Shown here piece after piece: positions 46,986-59,013 of a stretch of 64,000 bases of DNA. The notes below the pieces were generated by a model. That model saw only the letters and a list, made by a program, of their open reading frames with translations, was not told the origin of the DNA and made no database searches. The position numbers and the translations under genes were made by a program. Each line of letters opens with the position of its first letter. Position 1 is the stretch's first letter. The DNA comes from Theobroma cacao (taxonomy: Eukaryota; Streptophyta; Magnoliopsida; Malvales; Malvaceae), in the NCBI RefSeq assembly GCF_000208745.1, contig NC_030856.1, positions 7,417,186-7,481,185 of the forward strand, in the 5' to 3' direction.

Positions 46986-47397
46986 TATTAGAAAATGAAG
47001 AAGACGAGACAGTAATATGGGAGGGATTCTCATTAAAGGAAAAATTAAAGAATACAAGAGTTTATATACAGAGGGTTTTGGCTGTTAACCAAAAAGAGTA
47101 AAGCTGCTAAACTAACTAACTAACTAATCATTAGCATTTAACTAATTTTCAAAAATGGTGTTGGTCAAAACGGTGTGTATTGGCAAATGACAAAAGGTCC
47201 CTGCTCTTTTTATTGAAACGGTGTGTTTGTGAAGTCCTTTATGGCTTACTTCTTTTGCTTGAGTCTTCTTTATTAAACGATGTGTCTTTGATGCTAAACT
47301 TGTTCCTTTCTTGCAGTTGATTCTTTCTTCAACCCAAGCTTCTTGCTATTACTAAGCCATTTATGCAATGATTTAAGGTACAGGCATGTGTTTAACA
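46986..47397 (-). repeat. 5' LTR of the Copia element
   Basis: This LTR starts right after the primer-binding site (CTCTAATACCA on the plus strand ends at 46985) and ends GCATGTGTTTAACA. Its internal end is TATTAG where the other LTR has TGTCAG, a small terminal difference. Confidence 0.88.
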
Positions 47398-47898
47398 GTT
47401 GTCAGTAACTTAAGACTACAATAAGTTAATCATATTATGTTCGCTATCACCCTCATCCGAAATCTTCCAGAATAATGAAGATGAAGACTGCGAGGGTATC
47501 TAATGGAAAATGGATTTTTTTTTTTTTTGAATGGCACAATGGATGCATTTCATCTCATCCACTGTTTTATTTTCCTCTACCTATCTACACATATTTTTAT
47601 GCCTTTGGAGACTAGTAACATTTCAACATCTTCACAAAAGCAAAATCAAAGCCATGGGGTAATGGCATTAACTTTCAAACATAATTTAGTTAAAGCTAAC
47701 CCCAAAGGTTTCTTAGATGATTGGAGTCCTGCATCTCTTAGTCCATGTTCATGGCTTGGAGTCTCATGCTCTGTTAGTGGATAAGTTATTGCTCTCAACT
47801 TCACCAATGCTTGTTTGATTGGTCATTTGCATATTGGTGATCTCCTGGTTCTAGAAAATCTTTGGTATCTCCACTTGAGTGCATTCCTTTCGACAGTT
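47398..47898 (+). pseudogene. BRL-like receptor-like protein R3, N-terminal remnant
   Basis: The upstream flank resumes here, then a signal peptide (FHLIHCFIFLYLSTHIFM) and LRR N-cap (GFLDDWSPASLSPCSWLGVS). A T run near 47510 disturbs the leader. A stop at about 47782 follows SVSG, and the homologous frame continues as ALNFTNA and LHIGDLLVLENLWYLHLS until the foldback element at 47899. Nothing of R3 is recognisable beyond it, so this copy lost its LRR domain and tail. Confidence 0.8.
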
Positions 47899-48554
47899 AA
47901 ATCTCAAATTTATTAGTCTACAATCAAGACAAGCCCAAATCGAAGTGGAAGCAATTGGGAACAATAGCCTTGATAAGTGTACAATTATTAATCCTTGAAG
48001 GGTGCTCTTTATAATAGCACCATATTATTGATCCTTGGAAGGTGCTTTTTATAATAGTACAATTGTTGATCTTTAAAAGGTGCTCTTTATAATAGCACAA
48101 TTAAAAATCATCATGGTATACTTCAAGGACTATAAAGATCAACTTGTCATTTTTTCTAAGATAGGATTTAAGACATCGTGCTTTTGAAGAAGATTGTGAA
48201 ATTTTGATCAGTTTAGAAGTCTATTCCTCCAAAAGTTGTAAGAGTATTAGATGATCATTGAAATAGCAAAATTCGACCAGATATAGGTCTCACTGTGGGA
48301 AGAAATAACCCATTCTTCATATCTATATCTTTCATGGAAAGAATGTCAAGTTGATTTTTATAGTCCTTGAAGTATACCATGATGATTTTTAATTGTGTTA
48401 TCATAAAGAACACGTCCCAAACATCAACAATTGTGCTATTATAAAGAGTTCTTTCCAAGAATCAACAATTATACAATCACCAAGGTTATTGCTACCAATT
48501 GCTTCTGCTCCGATTTGGACTTGTCTTGATTATAGACTAATATATTTGAAATTT
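47899..48554. mobile_element. Foldback element with inverted arms of about 230-265 bp
   Basis: The left arm (47899 to about 48165) and the right arm (about 48325-48554) are reverse complements: ATTAGTCTACAATCAAGACA on the left pairs with TGTCTTGATTATAGACTAAT on the right, and GGTATACTTCAAGGACTATA pairs likewise. AGTT borders both ends. The left arm has three copies, and the right two, of a unit around GGTGCTCTTTATAATAGCAC. There is no transposase. RNA across it would form a long hairpin. Confidence 0.82.
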
Positions 48555-48599
48555 AGTTGTGGAATCAAATCATTAATCTAAGTGAAGAAAGCAATTAAT

Positions 48600-49730
48600 T
48601 ATCGGTTTCCTTTCATCCACTGTGTTATTTTCCTCCGCCTCTTCTATTCCGTCGGAGGCTCGTAATATGCAGTTACTGTCTTCACAGAACCAGAGTCAAA
48701 GCAATGAGGTAATTGCATTTTTTACTTTTAAGCATAATTCTGTTGAAGCTGACCCTAATGGTTTCCTAGATGATTGGAGCCCTGTATCATTGAGTCCATG
48801 TTCATGGCTTGGAGTCTCCTGCTCTCGTAGTGGACAAGTTAATGCACTGAACTTCACTAATGCTTGGTCTGATCGGTCATTTGGATATTGATGAACTCCT
48901 TGTCCTGGAAAATCTCGAGCATCTGAAACTCATTCTCTGGTAACCTCTTCCATAATATGGCTTCTTATTCCTGCACCATAAAAACACTTGACTTGTCATT
49001 CAATAGTTTATCAGAGGCAATCCCGAAAACAACTTTTGAATCTTGTGACCATTTGACTTCCTTGAATCTTTCTCATAACTCAATCCAAGGACGTAGTTTT
49101 GACTTTGGGACTTCTACATTGGAGCTTGATCTTTCAAGCAATCTCATTTCAGATTCTTCAATATTGAACTACTCATTTTCAAATTGTGAGAATATTCTGA
49201 GACTACTAAATCTCTCACATACCAAATTGTCTGGAAAACTTGGTAATTTCTCGAATCTATCAATTTAAGACCTTTCTAACAACATGTTGTCTGGAGATAT
49301 TCCTGCTCTTCTTTTTTCTTATGTTGCTAGGTCTCTCAACTTTTTGGACATTTCTCAGAACAATTTATCTGGTAACTTCTCTGTGCCTGAGTTTTGGGCC
49401 TGTGATAAGCCTTTGGATCTCGGCCTGTCCAATAATGCTCTCTAGGGCTCTGGAATTCCTGAAAGCTTGACCAACTGCCAGCTTCTTGAGAACCTTGACC
49501 TCTCCCATAATAAGCTGCAGGATAAAATTCCAGCTGCTTTGGCGACTTTGTGAAATTTGAAGCATCTGAATTGGGCATACAATAACTTCTCGGGTAACAT
49601 CCCCAGAGTTGGCATGGACTTGTGGGACTCTAGTGGACCTTGACCTTTCTGGAAATAATCTCTCTGGTGGCTTTCCTAAGACATTTAAGTCATGTGATTC
49701 TTTGCAAAGCCTCAATCTAAGGTTCTGACT
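48600..49730 (+). pseudogene. BRL-like receptor-like protein R4, N-terminal half, decayed
   Basis: It begins inside the signal peptide without a start codon. The N-cap (GFLDDWSPVSLSPCSWLGVS) and LRRs follow (IKTLDLSFNSLSEAIPKTTF, then LELDLSSNLISDSSILNYSF). Frameshifts occur near 48885-48950, and stops appear near 49268 and 49444. The last similarity (LQSLNLRF) ends at about 49725, so roughly the distal LRRs, island and tail are absent. It resembles R5 closely, position by position. Confidence 0.82.
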
Positions 49731-50356
49731 ATTTCTTCTCCTACTAATAGATTTGTTCTTTCTTTTATAGTATAAAGGTATCTAATAAATAGTTAACCCT
49801 ATTCACATTCAAAGAGGTATAAGGTCAATGCTTCACCATCTTTCTATGGCAAAAAATATCAAGAAGACTGAAAAATCAAGAGTCCAATTCTTGTTCTTCT
49901 TCCATTTTTTTTTATCTTAATTAATGAGTCCGAAATTGGTTTATTTGCTTTTATGTTGCTTTGTCTCTAAAGAAACTTTCCAAGTCAATCGGTTTATGGA
50001 GTCAAAATATTTGTTGTGGAAAGTAGAGTATATATATACTTTAAGCTTGATGCATTTTATAAGAAGTGCAATGGAAAATGGATGGTATTCTTTTGTGTTT
50101 GGAGACAAAAAATTGATGCTCTCTGTTGGCAGATATTGATTGAATTTGATATGCCTGACTTAGTAAATTGACTAATGAAGAAGATAATTTTACTAGTTCT
50201 TGAGCCACTTGATAATGACAATTTTAGAAAAATAAAGTTACAGGAAGTCAAATGGATTTGGTACATTCAACAGGAAGATTTTTTTTGCAGTCCATAAAGC
50301 ATGCAACAGTGATGAAACCAAGACCGCTTCTTCATCCAAATTCAACCAGAGTGAAG

Positions 50357-53300
50357 ATGAGAAATTCGAGTACACTTGAGGAGCGATGAGTGCGTTTCTT
50401 GTGCTCTTTTATGTTCATCTTCCTGTTTGCATGTTTTAGATCTTTGGATGCCAGTGATGAGCACACCTTGCCTATGCAGAAACAAAATCAGAGCAATGAA
50501 GTAATGGCATTATTTGTTTTCAAGCAGAAATCTGTCGATGCTGACCACAAAGGTTTCCTAGACAATTGGAGTGCTGCATCTTCGAGTCCATGTTCATGGC
50601 AAGGGGTCTCCTGTTCTCCTAGAGGACAAGTTAGGGCACTCAATCTCACGCAAGCTGGTGTAATTAGCAATTTGCATATTGATGACCCGTTAGTCCTGGG
50701 AAATCTCAAACATCTCCACTTGAGTGGAAACTCATTCTCTGGTAATCTCTTCCACAATAAGACCTCTTATCCCTGCATCATTCAGACACTGGATTTGTCA
50801 TTTAAAAATTTGTCAGAGCCAATTTCTAATACGTTTTTCCATTCTAGTGATCATTTCACTTCCTTAAATCTTTCACATAGCTCCATCCCAGGAGGTGGTT
50901 TCAACTTTGGAACTTCTGATCTCTCGAGCAATCTCATTTCCAATTCCTTAATATTGGACTACTCCTTTTCAAATTGTCAGAATATGAAACTGTTGAATCT
51001 TCCACATAACAAATTGTCTGGGAAACTTGGTAACCTCTCATCCTGCAGGAATTTATCAATTTTAGACCTCTCTAACATGATGTTATCTGGCGATATCCCA
51101 ACTTTTCTTTTTTCTGATTTATCTAAGTCCCTTGTGTCTATAAACCTTTCTTATAACAACTTATCTGGAAATTTCTCAGTGCTTGAATTCAAAAACTGTG
51201 CCAAGCTTTTGGTACTAAACCTGTCCAGTAATTCTCTTTATGGCAACCGGAATTCCTCAAAGCTTGACCAACGGCCAACTTCTCGAGAGCCTTGATCTCT
51301 CCCATAACAAGCTGCAGGATAAAATTCCTGCTGCTTTGGGAAAATTAGGCAATTTGAAGTGTCTAAATTTGGGATATAATGACTTCTCTGGCAATATTCC
51401 CCCAGAATTGGGTTGGATTTGTGGAACTCTAATTGAGCTTGATCTTTCTGGAAATGAACTCTCTGGGGGGTTTCCTAAATCTTTTAAGTTATGTAACTCT
51501 TTGCAAAGCCTCAACCTCGGAAACAATCAGCTGTCAGGAAATTTCCTCACTTCAGTTATAAGTACTCTTCCGAGTCTCCAAATCCTCCAAATTCCATTCA
51601 ACAACATTAGTGTTCCAATACCTCTATCTCTAAGGAACTGTACTCAGCTTCAAGTCCTTGACCTTAGTTCCAATGCCTTCTCTGGAGAAATACTCTCCGG
51701 GCTTTGCTTCTCTTCACCCATCTCAACTTCTCTAACAAAATTACTACTTGCAAGCTCTTGGAAACTGTCAGAACCTAAGGACAATCAATCTTGCACTTAA
51801 CCATTTAAGTGGATGCATTCCATCGGAGGTGTGGAAGCTACCACATCTTTCTGATATGATCATGTGGGGGAATAACTTTTCCGGTAAAATTCCAAAAGAC
51901 ATATGCTTTGGCACAAGTAATTTGGAGAAACTTAGTCTCGCCCACAACCTCTTCAGTGGAAATATTCCGACATCAGTCACCAACTGTAAAAATCTTGTTT
52001 GGTTGTCACTTTCATCTAATCAGCTAAGTGGGAAAATTCCAGCTGGTATTGGAAATCTTCAAAAACTCAGCGTTCTGCAGTTAAGTTCCAACAACCTTTC
52101 TGGGAACATTCCAACCGAGCTTGGCGGTTTTCAAAGTTTAATATGGCTTGGTTTGAGAAGTAATTACATTACAGGTAGCATTCCATCAGACCTTGCCAAC
52201 CAAACAGGCTTGGTTCCCAAGTTTACTCACGAGGCAGAGTATGCATTCCTGAGAAACATAAGTAGAAGTGATTGTAGAACGACCAGTCGTTTGATTTATT
52301 GTGATGGAATCAGAAGAGAAAGGTTGGAGGATGCTTTGGACTTGAAATCTTGTCCAACGGTGAGATTATATAGTGGATTCCCAGTTCACAGGTTCAGAGG
52401 CAATGGCACGATCAGCTACTTGGATCTTTCTTTCAATCACCTGTCTGGATCTATTCCTCAAAGCCTAGGCTTAGTGCATGTTTGGATTAACCTTTTTTTT
52501 AATTTATTTATCTTTTAAAAAGTAAAAAGTAAATCAAACATAATTTTTAAAAAGAATAATTTTTTTTAAAAATAAAAATTTTTAAAAAAAACTTTAAAAA
52601 AACTCCAAGAAAAACTTTTTTTTTTCTTCTTTTAAAAATATAAGAGTATTTTTATTTTTATTTTAAAAATATCTTCATTTATTAAAAATAATTACAATAT
52701 TATCTTTTAAAAAAAATTACCTTCTATGATAATTTTAATAAAAATTATAACTTATAAAAAAAATTTACTAAACAAGTTTAATTTATTTTTAAAAATTTAT
52801 TTTTCATAAGAATTTCGTAATAATTTTTAAGTTAAAAAAAAACAAGCCAAACAGGCTGTTAATGTATTACTTGCAAACTTTAAATTTGGCACACAACGGA
52901 CTAACTGGAATTATTCCATACACCTTGGGAAGTTTGAAAGAAGTGGGCTTCATTGACCTGTCGCATAATCATCTTTAAGGCATGCTTCCAAGATCATTGG
53001 GGTCACTCTCATTTCTGGCAGACTTTCATGTCTCCTACAACAACCTCACTGGACCTATACCTTCAGCAGGCCAACTCACTACATTTCCAGCATCCAGCTA
53101 TGAAAACAATCCAGGGTTATGCGGAATCCCATTGCCCCCTTGTGAGTCTCTCCCTGAAACAGACCCCAGAAGTTCCGAGCAACATGAGAAGAAGAATAAT
53201 TCCGTATAAATTGGATTCGATATGGTTTATTGCTCCGATGGGACATTACTGGTGTAGTGATTGGAGTTTGCACTGGAATTGTTACGTTCCAGAAAAGAGA

Positions 53301-53400
53301 AGAATGGTTCATGAAGGCTTTTGAGAAGACACCTATGACAGAAGGGAGAATGGAACAGAGCTTGGACTTGGTTCATGAATTAACATATCCAGTTATAAAT
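50357..53400 (+). pseudogene. BRL-like receptor-like protein R5, fullest copy, broken
   Basis: The order is signal peptide, N-cap (SSSPCSWQGVSC), about 20 LRRs, a BRI1/BRL-type island (FLRNISRSDCRTTSRLIYCD, then DLKSCPTVRLYSG) at about 52235-52390, last LRRs, C-cap ([10 protein letters not shown]), transmembrane segment (GVVIGVCTGIVTF) and short tail (KREEWFMKAF). BRI1/BRL proteins continue into a kinase; here none follows. Lesions are a TGA at 50387-50389 where R1 has Trp, followed by GTG for the second Met; a one-base insertion near 51245; a deletion near 51750; a 385-bp MITE at 52474-52858; a TAA at 52976-52978 where Gln is expected; and a frameshift near 53215-53240. As a receptor it is dead. 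Confidence 0.87.
52474..52858. mobile_element. Tourist-like MITE inside R5 (385 bp)
   Basis: TTA flanks the element (52471-52473 and 52859-52861). The ends GTGCATGTTTGGATTAACC and, reversed, CAGCCTGTTTGGCTTG resemble PIF/Harbinger termini of the GGSCNTGTTTGG type. The interior is A/T homopolymer-rich. Without it the receptor reading joins smoothly, from QSLGL to MYYLQTLNLAHNGLTG, matching the BRL LRR after the island. Confidence 0.85.
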
Positions 53401-53649
53401 CATCTCCTCGTACATAAAGCTCACATTGTAGTTAAATATCAAATAATAGTAAATACCATACGATGCCCGCTGCATCGATATCAAAGTATTCCCTATAATG
53501 GATCTCATTGCAGTGGTCGCCAAATTTATTGGTTTGGTCATATTTGGAGCCCAAAAAAGAAAAATAAATATATAAATAAATTAAATCAGTCTGACCAAAC
53601 TGAGAAATCTGACCGCACAAAGTCCGTCTGCTACTCTTTGTTTTACTGA

Positions 53650-54678
53650 ACCAATTATGCCAAGCTCACCAGCGTACTCCAAAGACTGCTACAGGTGTTA
53701 AAATTGATGGTTGAACCAACTGACAACCAGATTATGGATATTTTACCCACAAATTGTGCATTGATTAAGCAGCATTGGCTGAAACTTTGCCAAGGGGAAA
53801 TGGGGGGGCCCATATCCCTAGTGGTTTTTGGATTGAATCACGTGTCATCATCATAGTAAAACCCTCGACCCAACCCCAAATGTTTTTGGTCAACAGATAG
53901 TAAAAAAGAGCCATTCAAAGCAAAGGAAGCATATATAGACCTATTGCCCCAACCCAATTTCAAGAGTTCCATTAGCAAAAGTCGATAGTGGTCTGGTCCA
54001 CAGAAATTTTCCTTGTCTGTAAAGCGCTTCTTTCTTAGAATATTAACCAAGTCTATGGGAATTAGGCCCCCCAATATGTCTATAAAACAAGAAAGCATAG
54101 TAATAAAGAAATGATTGAAAAAAAATCAAATAAAACGCCAAAAGAAGAGGTGGACTTTGATAACGAAGCATGTCACATAATAATGTCAAGTATGTACAAA
54201 AGGAAAATGGTAAAAAGTCCAACCTATCCTGATTTTCACAAAAGGTTTGGCCACTGAGAAACGGTACATGTGATCAGTCATTGAGGCATTTCTTCCAATG
54301 GCAAACCTAACTAAAGACAAGACAACAATCGTACAAGAATAACAGTTCTTTTCAGCAAAATTAAGATTTAAATAGAGAAGGGCTGAACACAAGGCTATGA
54401 AACCGCCTCGGGCCATTGAAGAACTAACTATATATAATTTAGCAACAAATTTTAGAGTAAAAATTTTATAAAATTAAACAAAAACTAAAACAAGACTGAG
54501 AAACTGCTCATGGTCACCTTGATCCCTTTTGTTCCCTCTTTCTGAGAGCACAAATATGGAATCAAAGTTCATACTAAGAGAACACCGAAACTTTTCACTC
54601 AGATTGCTTTATCTGCAAGACAATGTGACTCAAGTAAAAGTAGTTAATTTTAGCTATCTATTCAATAAGGTTACAAAC
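53650..54678. other. Between R5 and the BEH4-like gene
   Basis: No gene is recognised. Part of the stretch from about 54480 upward is probably the 3' UTR of the minus-strand BEH4-like gene. Short minus frames at 53838-54098 and 54186-54416 have no family resemblance. Confidence 0.4.
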
Positions 54679-57600
54679 TCACCTAGTCCTTGAACTGCCA
54701 AGAGTGAGTTCTAGGTCATCTGATCCACATTCTTCATGAATCCTCTCTCCTTCCCATGGCTTTACTAGCCCCGTTGCATTGCTTCCAAATGCAAACTCAT
54801 CTGAAATAACTTCAGACATTGGAACATCAGCAGTATGATCTGATCCTGCAGCTATTGCAGGAGAACATGTCCCACTTTGCCCCGGAGTCCACATGCGGGA
54901 TCCCCCACCAGCTAAAACTTCCTCCTTGAAGCCGAAGGGATTTGTGGAGACAAGACTGAAGGTGGGAGAAGTTGGCCCACTATGAGGGATTCGGAGCCCG
55001 GCAAACCACTCCGGGTCAGGAACAATCTGACGACCAGGGCTAGGTGGAGTTGAAGAAGGTAGCAAAGAGTGCTGTTGTGCACTCCAACCTGGACGGGCAG
55101 ACTGCTCCTCCCAGTCAGTTTTGATTCTTGGGGTTCGGGCAGTTGGTGAGCTCAATGGAGGAGTGACAGGAGCACTGATGGAACCACCATGAATATAAAG
55201 ATGGGGAAGCTTGGAAGAGGAGGCTGACGAGGATGCAGATGATAGGTTTTTGAGCCATGGGATTAGAGAATTCCCATCACCATTGGGATTAACCACATAC
55301 GAAGATGAAGCTGGGCTCGGAAAGGATGATGACACAGGGCTTGGGTTGTAAGAAGCACAAGGGCTTGGGTGGTAAGATGAACAGGGGCTCATTGTTGCTG
55401 ATCCACCCACTATATCCATGCGCTCCACAGGCTTGCAACCCTGCAGAAATCAGATAGTTATCAGTGCCCTAAAAGCAGGTGCAACAGATCAAATACCATT
55501 CATCCAAGCCTAGTAGGCTCAATTCTGGCAATATGAAATTTAAATAAATAGCAGCTCAGAAAACCATAACTCATTCCAGCATTTGATTCCACATATAACC
55601 TGAGTTCTTATGAACGTTGTTGTGTATTCCAACAAACTACCTATCATTGTATTCACCCGTCATTTTTCTTTTTCATCTCAATAGCCTTATTTTCCATCTT
55701 AAATCATTTCAATGATGGATATCTTAATTTTTTTTATGGGAACTATGAATATCTTTTGTTGAATTGAGCTGATACTAGTGTCATGCTGCATATTGTTACT
55801 CCATTTCCATCATTTCACATATCAGACTGACCATTTCTCCCCCCAAACCTCATCTCTGTGTGCTTTGATGAACAAAGCATACTTATTTAGAAACAAAAAC
55901 CTTTAATTGTTTATACAAGATAATAACCTCTACTTCTCCCTTTAAGCTGCAGTCTTAGAAATAGTCCACATGATTCAGGACTGGCATAAAGTCAGTCAAA
56001 CCTCTATACAATAGTAGGCCGGCCTTATTAACTGTAGTCTTTGCTTAGTATAGTTAATCAAGCTAAGAACATAAAAACAGGCTAAAATAGTAAAATGCGG
56101 TAATGAATTGGCTAAGAGGTGGTAATAAATACAGGCAAGCAACCAAGAAAAGAAAAAGGTTGATGGACCACCTTTCAGGTTGCCAGCTAAATCACTTGTA
56201 AACTCCTAACATAGCACGTGAGTACCCAGATTTCCTTTTCCTTTCCCTCTTATCTTAAAATGGTTCAGTCAAGATTTCATCTCAAGGGAACTTGCTAACC
56301 CATATATACGACACTATCTAATATTTCAGAAGACTGAATTTTGACTGTGCACTACATTTTCCCATTTAAACAACCTAATCTAAAATCTCCCCTGTAGCTA
56401 CACATCTACTAAACTGACTCAATATTAGGAGACCGTTAATGGATACTACCATGTTACTACTCCCTTTCATTTTGCTAAAACTTGACTCATAAATGAACAA
56501 CCAGAAAGGCTAAAATAACCTTCCCAGTAACTGAAAATTACCACTAAAACTCTAATAATTGAACTCCAATACCCACTAGTAAAAAAAAAAACACGTATGC
56601 TAAAAAAATTGAAAAGCCAATCACAATTCACAAGCAATTGAAAATGAAAGCTGTCGCCCAATTGGGAAACTGTGCAAAATCCCCGAAAAAGGACCCTTGT
56701 TACCTAGCAAATAAAAATGTTAAGAAATATCAGACCTCACTACAAAGTTCATGCCATGCCAAAACCGCCCTCATCAATGATCATTTTAACAAGGGTAGTT
56801 TGGTCTTTTTCTCGAGATCAATGCCTGTTTTGATTTTGAGGATCCGTCCCATGTTCTCTCATATGCGATTATACTACCAGAGTATAAGTCATCAAAGAAA
56901 GCGAAAGAATCTTTCTTTGGTGCTTCACGCGTTGGGTAAAGTGGTGAGTAAAAAAAATATAAAAATGAAAATGAAGAAGAGGGCTGACCAGATCTAATGT
57001 ACGATGGGTGAAGAGTAAAACGACACTTCTGACCAGATCTAACGTACAAGAAAAAATACCTCAAGGGAAAAGAAAAAATTAAAAATGAAAAGCAGTGAAA
57101 AGAATCTAACTCTGACTGACTTATACTACGGTCAGCTGAAAATCACTCGCGCTGCTAACGTGCGTCGGCACGAGCCGTGCATGATAGCGCCAGATCAGGC
57201 CTGCTGGTCTGATTTCAATCCGACCGCCGGAAGCGGCGTTTGCTAGCACGACGGGGGAACTTCCATAAACTAACATGCACCGCACGAAGCGGCGCAAATT
57301 TGGCACAAAGACCACGATTTGATTGGATTTTTTTTTCTGTTTTTATTACTACACTAATAACTACGATCTTCGTTGTGCTAAAATACGCCAAAGAAATCGA
57401 TCAAAAACAGTAAATTTTTGAATGACTACGATCTTCTTCGTACTTAATTACACCAGAAAAAGCATTTTCCGGTTCCTTCCGAAACTTTAGAAGTTATAAA
57501 TAAAATAAAATCAGAGCAACTTAAAACGAACTAGTAATAATGAATTCAAAAATTTCAGCGAATTTTCTTTTCCAAACAATAAATTAACTGTTCCATCTGC

Positions 57601-57901
57601 ATTATCGTCATTGTCTTTCCATGTCAGAATTTTTCAACAAGAAAAAAAAAGGATAAAAAGCTTAACGGTGAGAATAGTAATTTACCTTACGGTAAGTAGT
57701 GCCATCGGACTCGACAGTCCAACCGGCCTCGTTGCAAAGAGCTTTAAGAACTTCATTGTTATCGCAGTGCTTCGGAAGCTTATAGTTACCGTACATCCGA
57801 AGTCCGGAGAAGATCTTCGCCGCTATAGCTCTCCGACGCCGCTCTCTCCGCTTGTTGTTCTCTCTTTCTTTCCATGTCGGCAGCCTCGTCCCCGACGTCA
57901 T
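54679..57901 (-). CDS. BEH4: BES1/BZR1 homolog 4-like transcription factor, two exons
   Basis: Exon 1 (57901-57686) and exon 2 (55440-54679) join at a phase-0 GT-AG intron of 2,245 bp, giving 325 residues. This matches the size and two-exon layout of BES1/BZR1 proteins. Exon 1 carries the plant-specific DNA-binding domain with the basic stretch [20 protein letters not shown] and [20 protein letters not shown]. Exon 2 has the Ser-rich segment with many S/TP sites ([19 protein letters not shown], SSTPPSPGR), expected targets of the GSK3 kinase BIN2, then a PEST-like region ([11 protein letters not shown]). The C-terminal LELTL is an EAR-type repression motif. In the family these factors act in the nucleus and control brassinosteroid-responsive genes through E-box and BRRE sites. 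Similarity to BEH4 is strongest, including the end [10 protein letters not shown]. It appears intact. Confidence 0.93.
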
Positions 57902-58950
57902 TTCGAAACGAACAAAAAATCGATGCTAGACTAGATTTGTTGAATATATAGCAAATTTGGTTGTTTAATTAAAAAAGAAAAATAAGTAAAAAATAAATAG
58001 AATTTGAGTAAAAATGGATGAAAAAGAAAAGGGCAAAACAATAAGAATCGAGTATTTGGTGAACTATACGGAAGATGGGCTAAAAGTGATGGAAGTCACG
58101 CTGAAATGGCGCCGTTTAAACGGAAAATGATTGGAGAAGGATTACAGTTTTCTAAGTTTTAGATCGATGAATGAAGATACACAAACGATGGCTTTTAGTT
58201 GGCGGGGGAATTGGTCGGAAACTGTAAAAGATGAGCTGCGGAGATCTAGATGGAGGTGGACTTGGATCGGCGGATTAATGGTGGACCGGAAACCGAACGG
58301 GGAACCGGAGAGTGGCTTTGGGTTTTGGGGTTTTTGGGTGGTGAAAAGAAGAAGACCCGGGAAGCAGAAAGGAAAAAATGATGAATTGAGTAGGAAGCTT
58401 TGAAATGAATTAGCTTGTAAATTAAGAGGGGATTTGTCAGCAAAAACGGCACTGATTGGATATCATTGCCCCTGACCTCTTTTTTACAAGTTTACCACTG
58501 ATAATTCATATTTTTCATTTCATCTTTTTACTGCAGATCGGGGTATATAGAGCGTGATAAAATTGTCAAACAATTAAAAAAGACGATGGCATATCTAGTC
58601 GGGGTAGCTAAGGGTAAAAAAATTATATAAAATAAATTAAATATATAGAAGGGAGATGGATCAATTAAACTGAAACAATCAAGATTTGAATAAGTTGATT
58701 CCTTTGACTAGAATTAAATTAGATCAATTTGTTAACTCGATTTAATTATTAATTTTTCTATTATAATGATGTTTATTGAAGATTATCCAGATAAATGTAA
58801 CGAAATTTATTTGCAATTTGCAAGTTTATAATTCAAATTAAAATGCTTCATTGGAAGAAAAGTAAAGAACATGAAAGATAATCCGAGGGACAAATTGGAG
58901 AAGTCAAGCGAAAGTACACAAGCCCAAGCAGCACGTTAAGCGTTATTTTA
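57902..58950 (-). promoter_or_regulatory. Probable 5' leader and proximal promoter of the BEH4-like gene
   Basis: Sequence upstream of the BEH4-like ATG. No coding exon is supported; frames on both strands at 58131-58452 overlap one another and lack family content, though a minus-strand one could act as an upstream ORF if transcribed. I could not place a transcription start. Confidence 0.4.
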
Positions 58951-58954
58951 AGAA

Positions 58955-58983
58955 TTCTCTTCTCTCTCTCTCTCTCTCTCTCT
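58955..58983. repeat. (CT)n microsatellite
   Basis: About 14 CT units, reading as GA repeats on the coding strand of the BEH4-like gene. Such tracts are frequent in plant core promoters and leaders, and this one lies just beside the G-box cluster. Confidence 0.85.
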
Positions 58984-59013
58984 GTGCGTGACCAAACTGT
59001 GACGTTAGCTCGC

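Larger units (their letters stand above)
41825..47397 (-). mobile_element. Ty1/Copia retrotransposon, decayed but with both LTRs (about 5.6 kb)
   Basis: LTRs of 415 and 412 bp flank gag-pol on the minus strand. The primer-binding site next to the right LTR reads TGGTATTAGAGCAGG, a one-base variant of the initiator-Met tRNA site used by Copia. The polypurine tract AAGGGGGAG abuts the left LTR. The gene order gag, protease, integrase, reverse transcriptase, RNase H confirms Copia. Several frameshifts and stops make it inactive. The flanks (AAAAG left, GTTGT right) do not form a target duplication. Confidence 0.9.

Noticed and set aside
58131..58452. Overlapping plus and minus open frames as genes
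   Set aside because: They mirror each other, lack family similarity and lie in the probable BEH4 leader. A minus-strand uORF remains possible but unproven.
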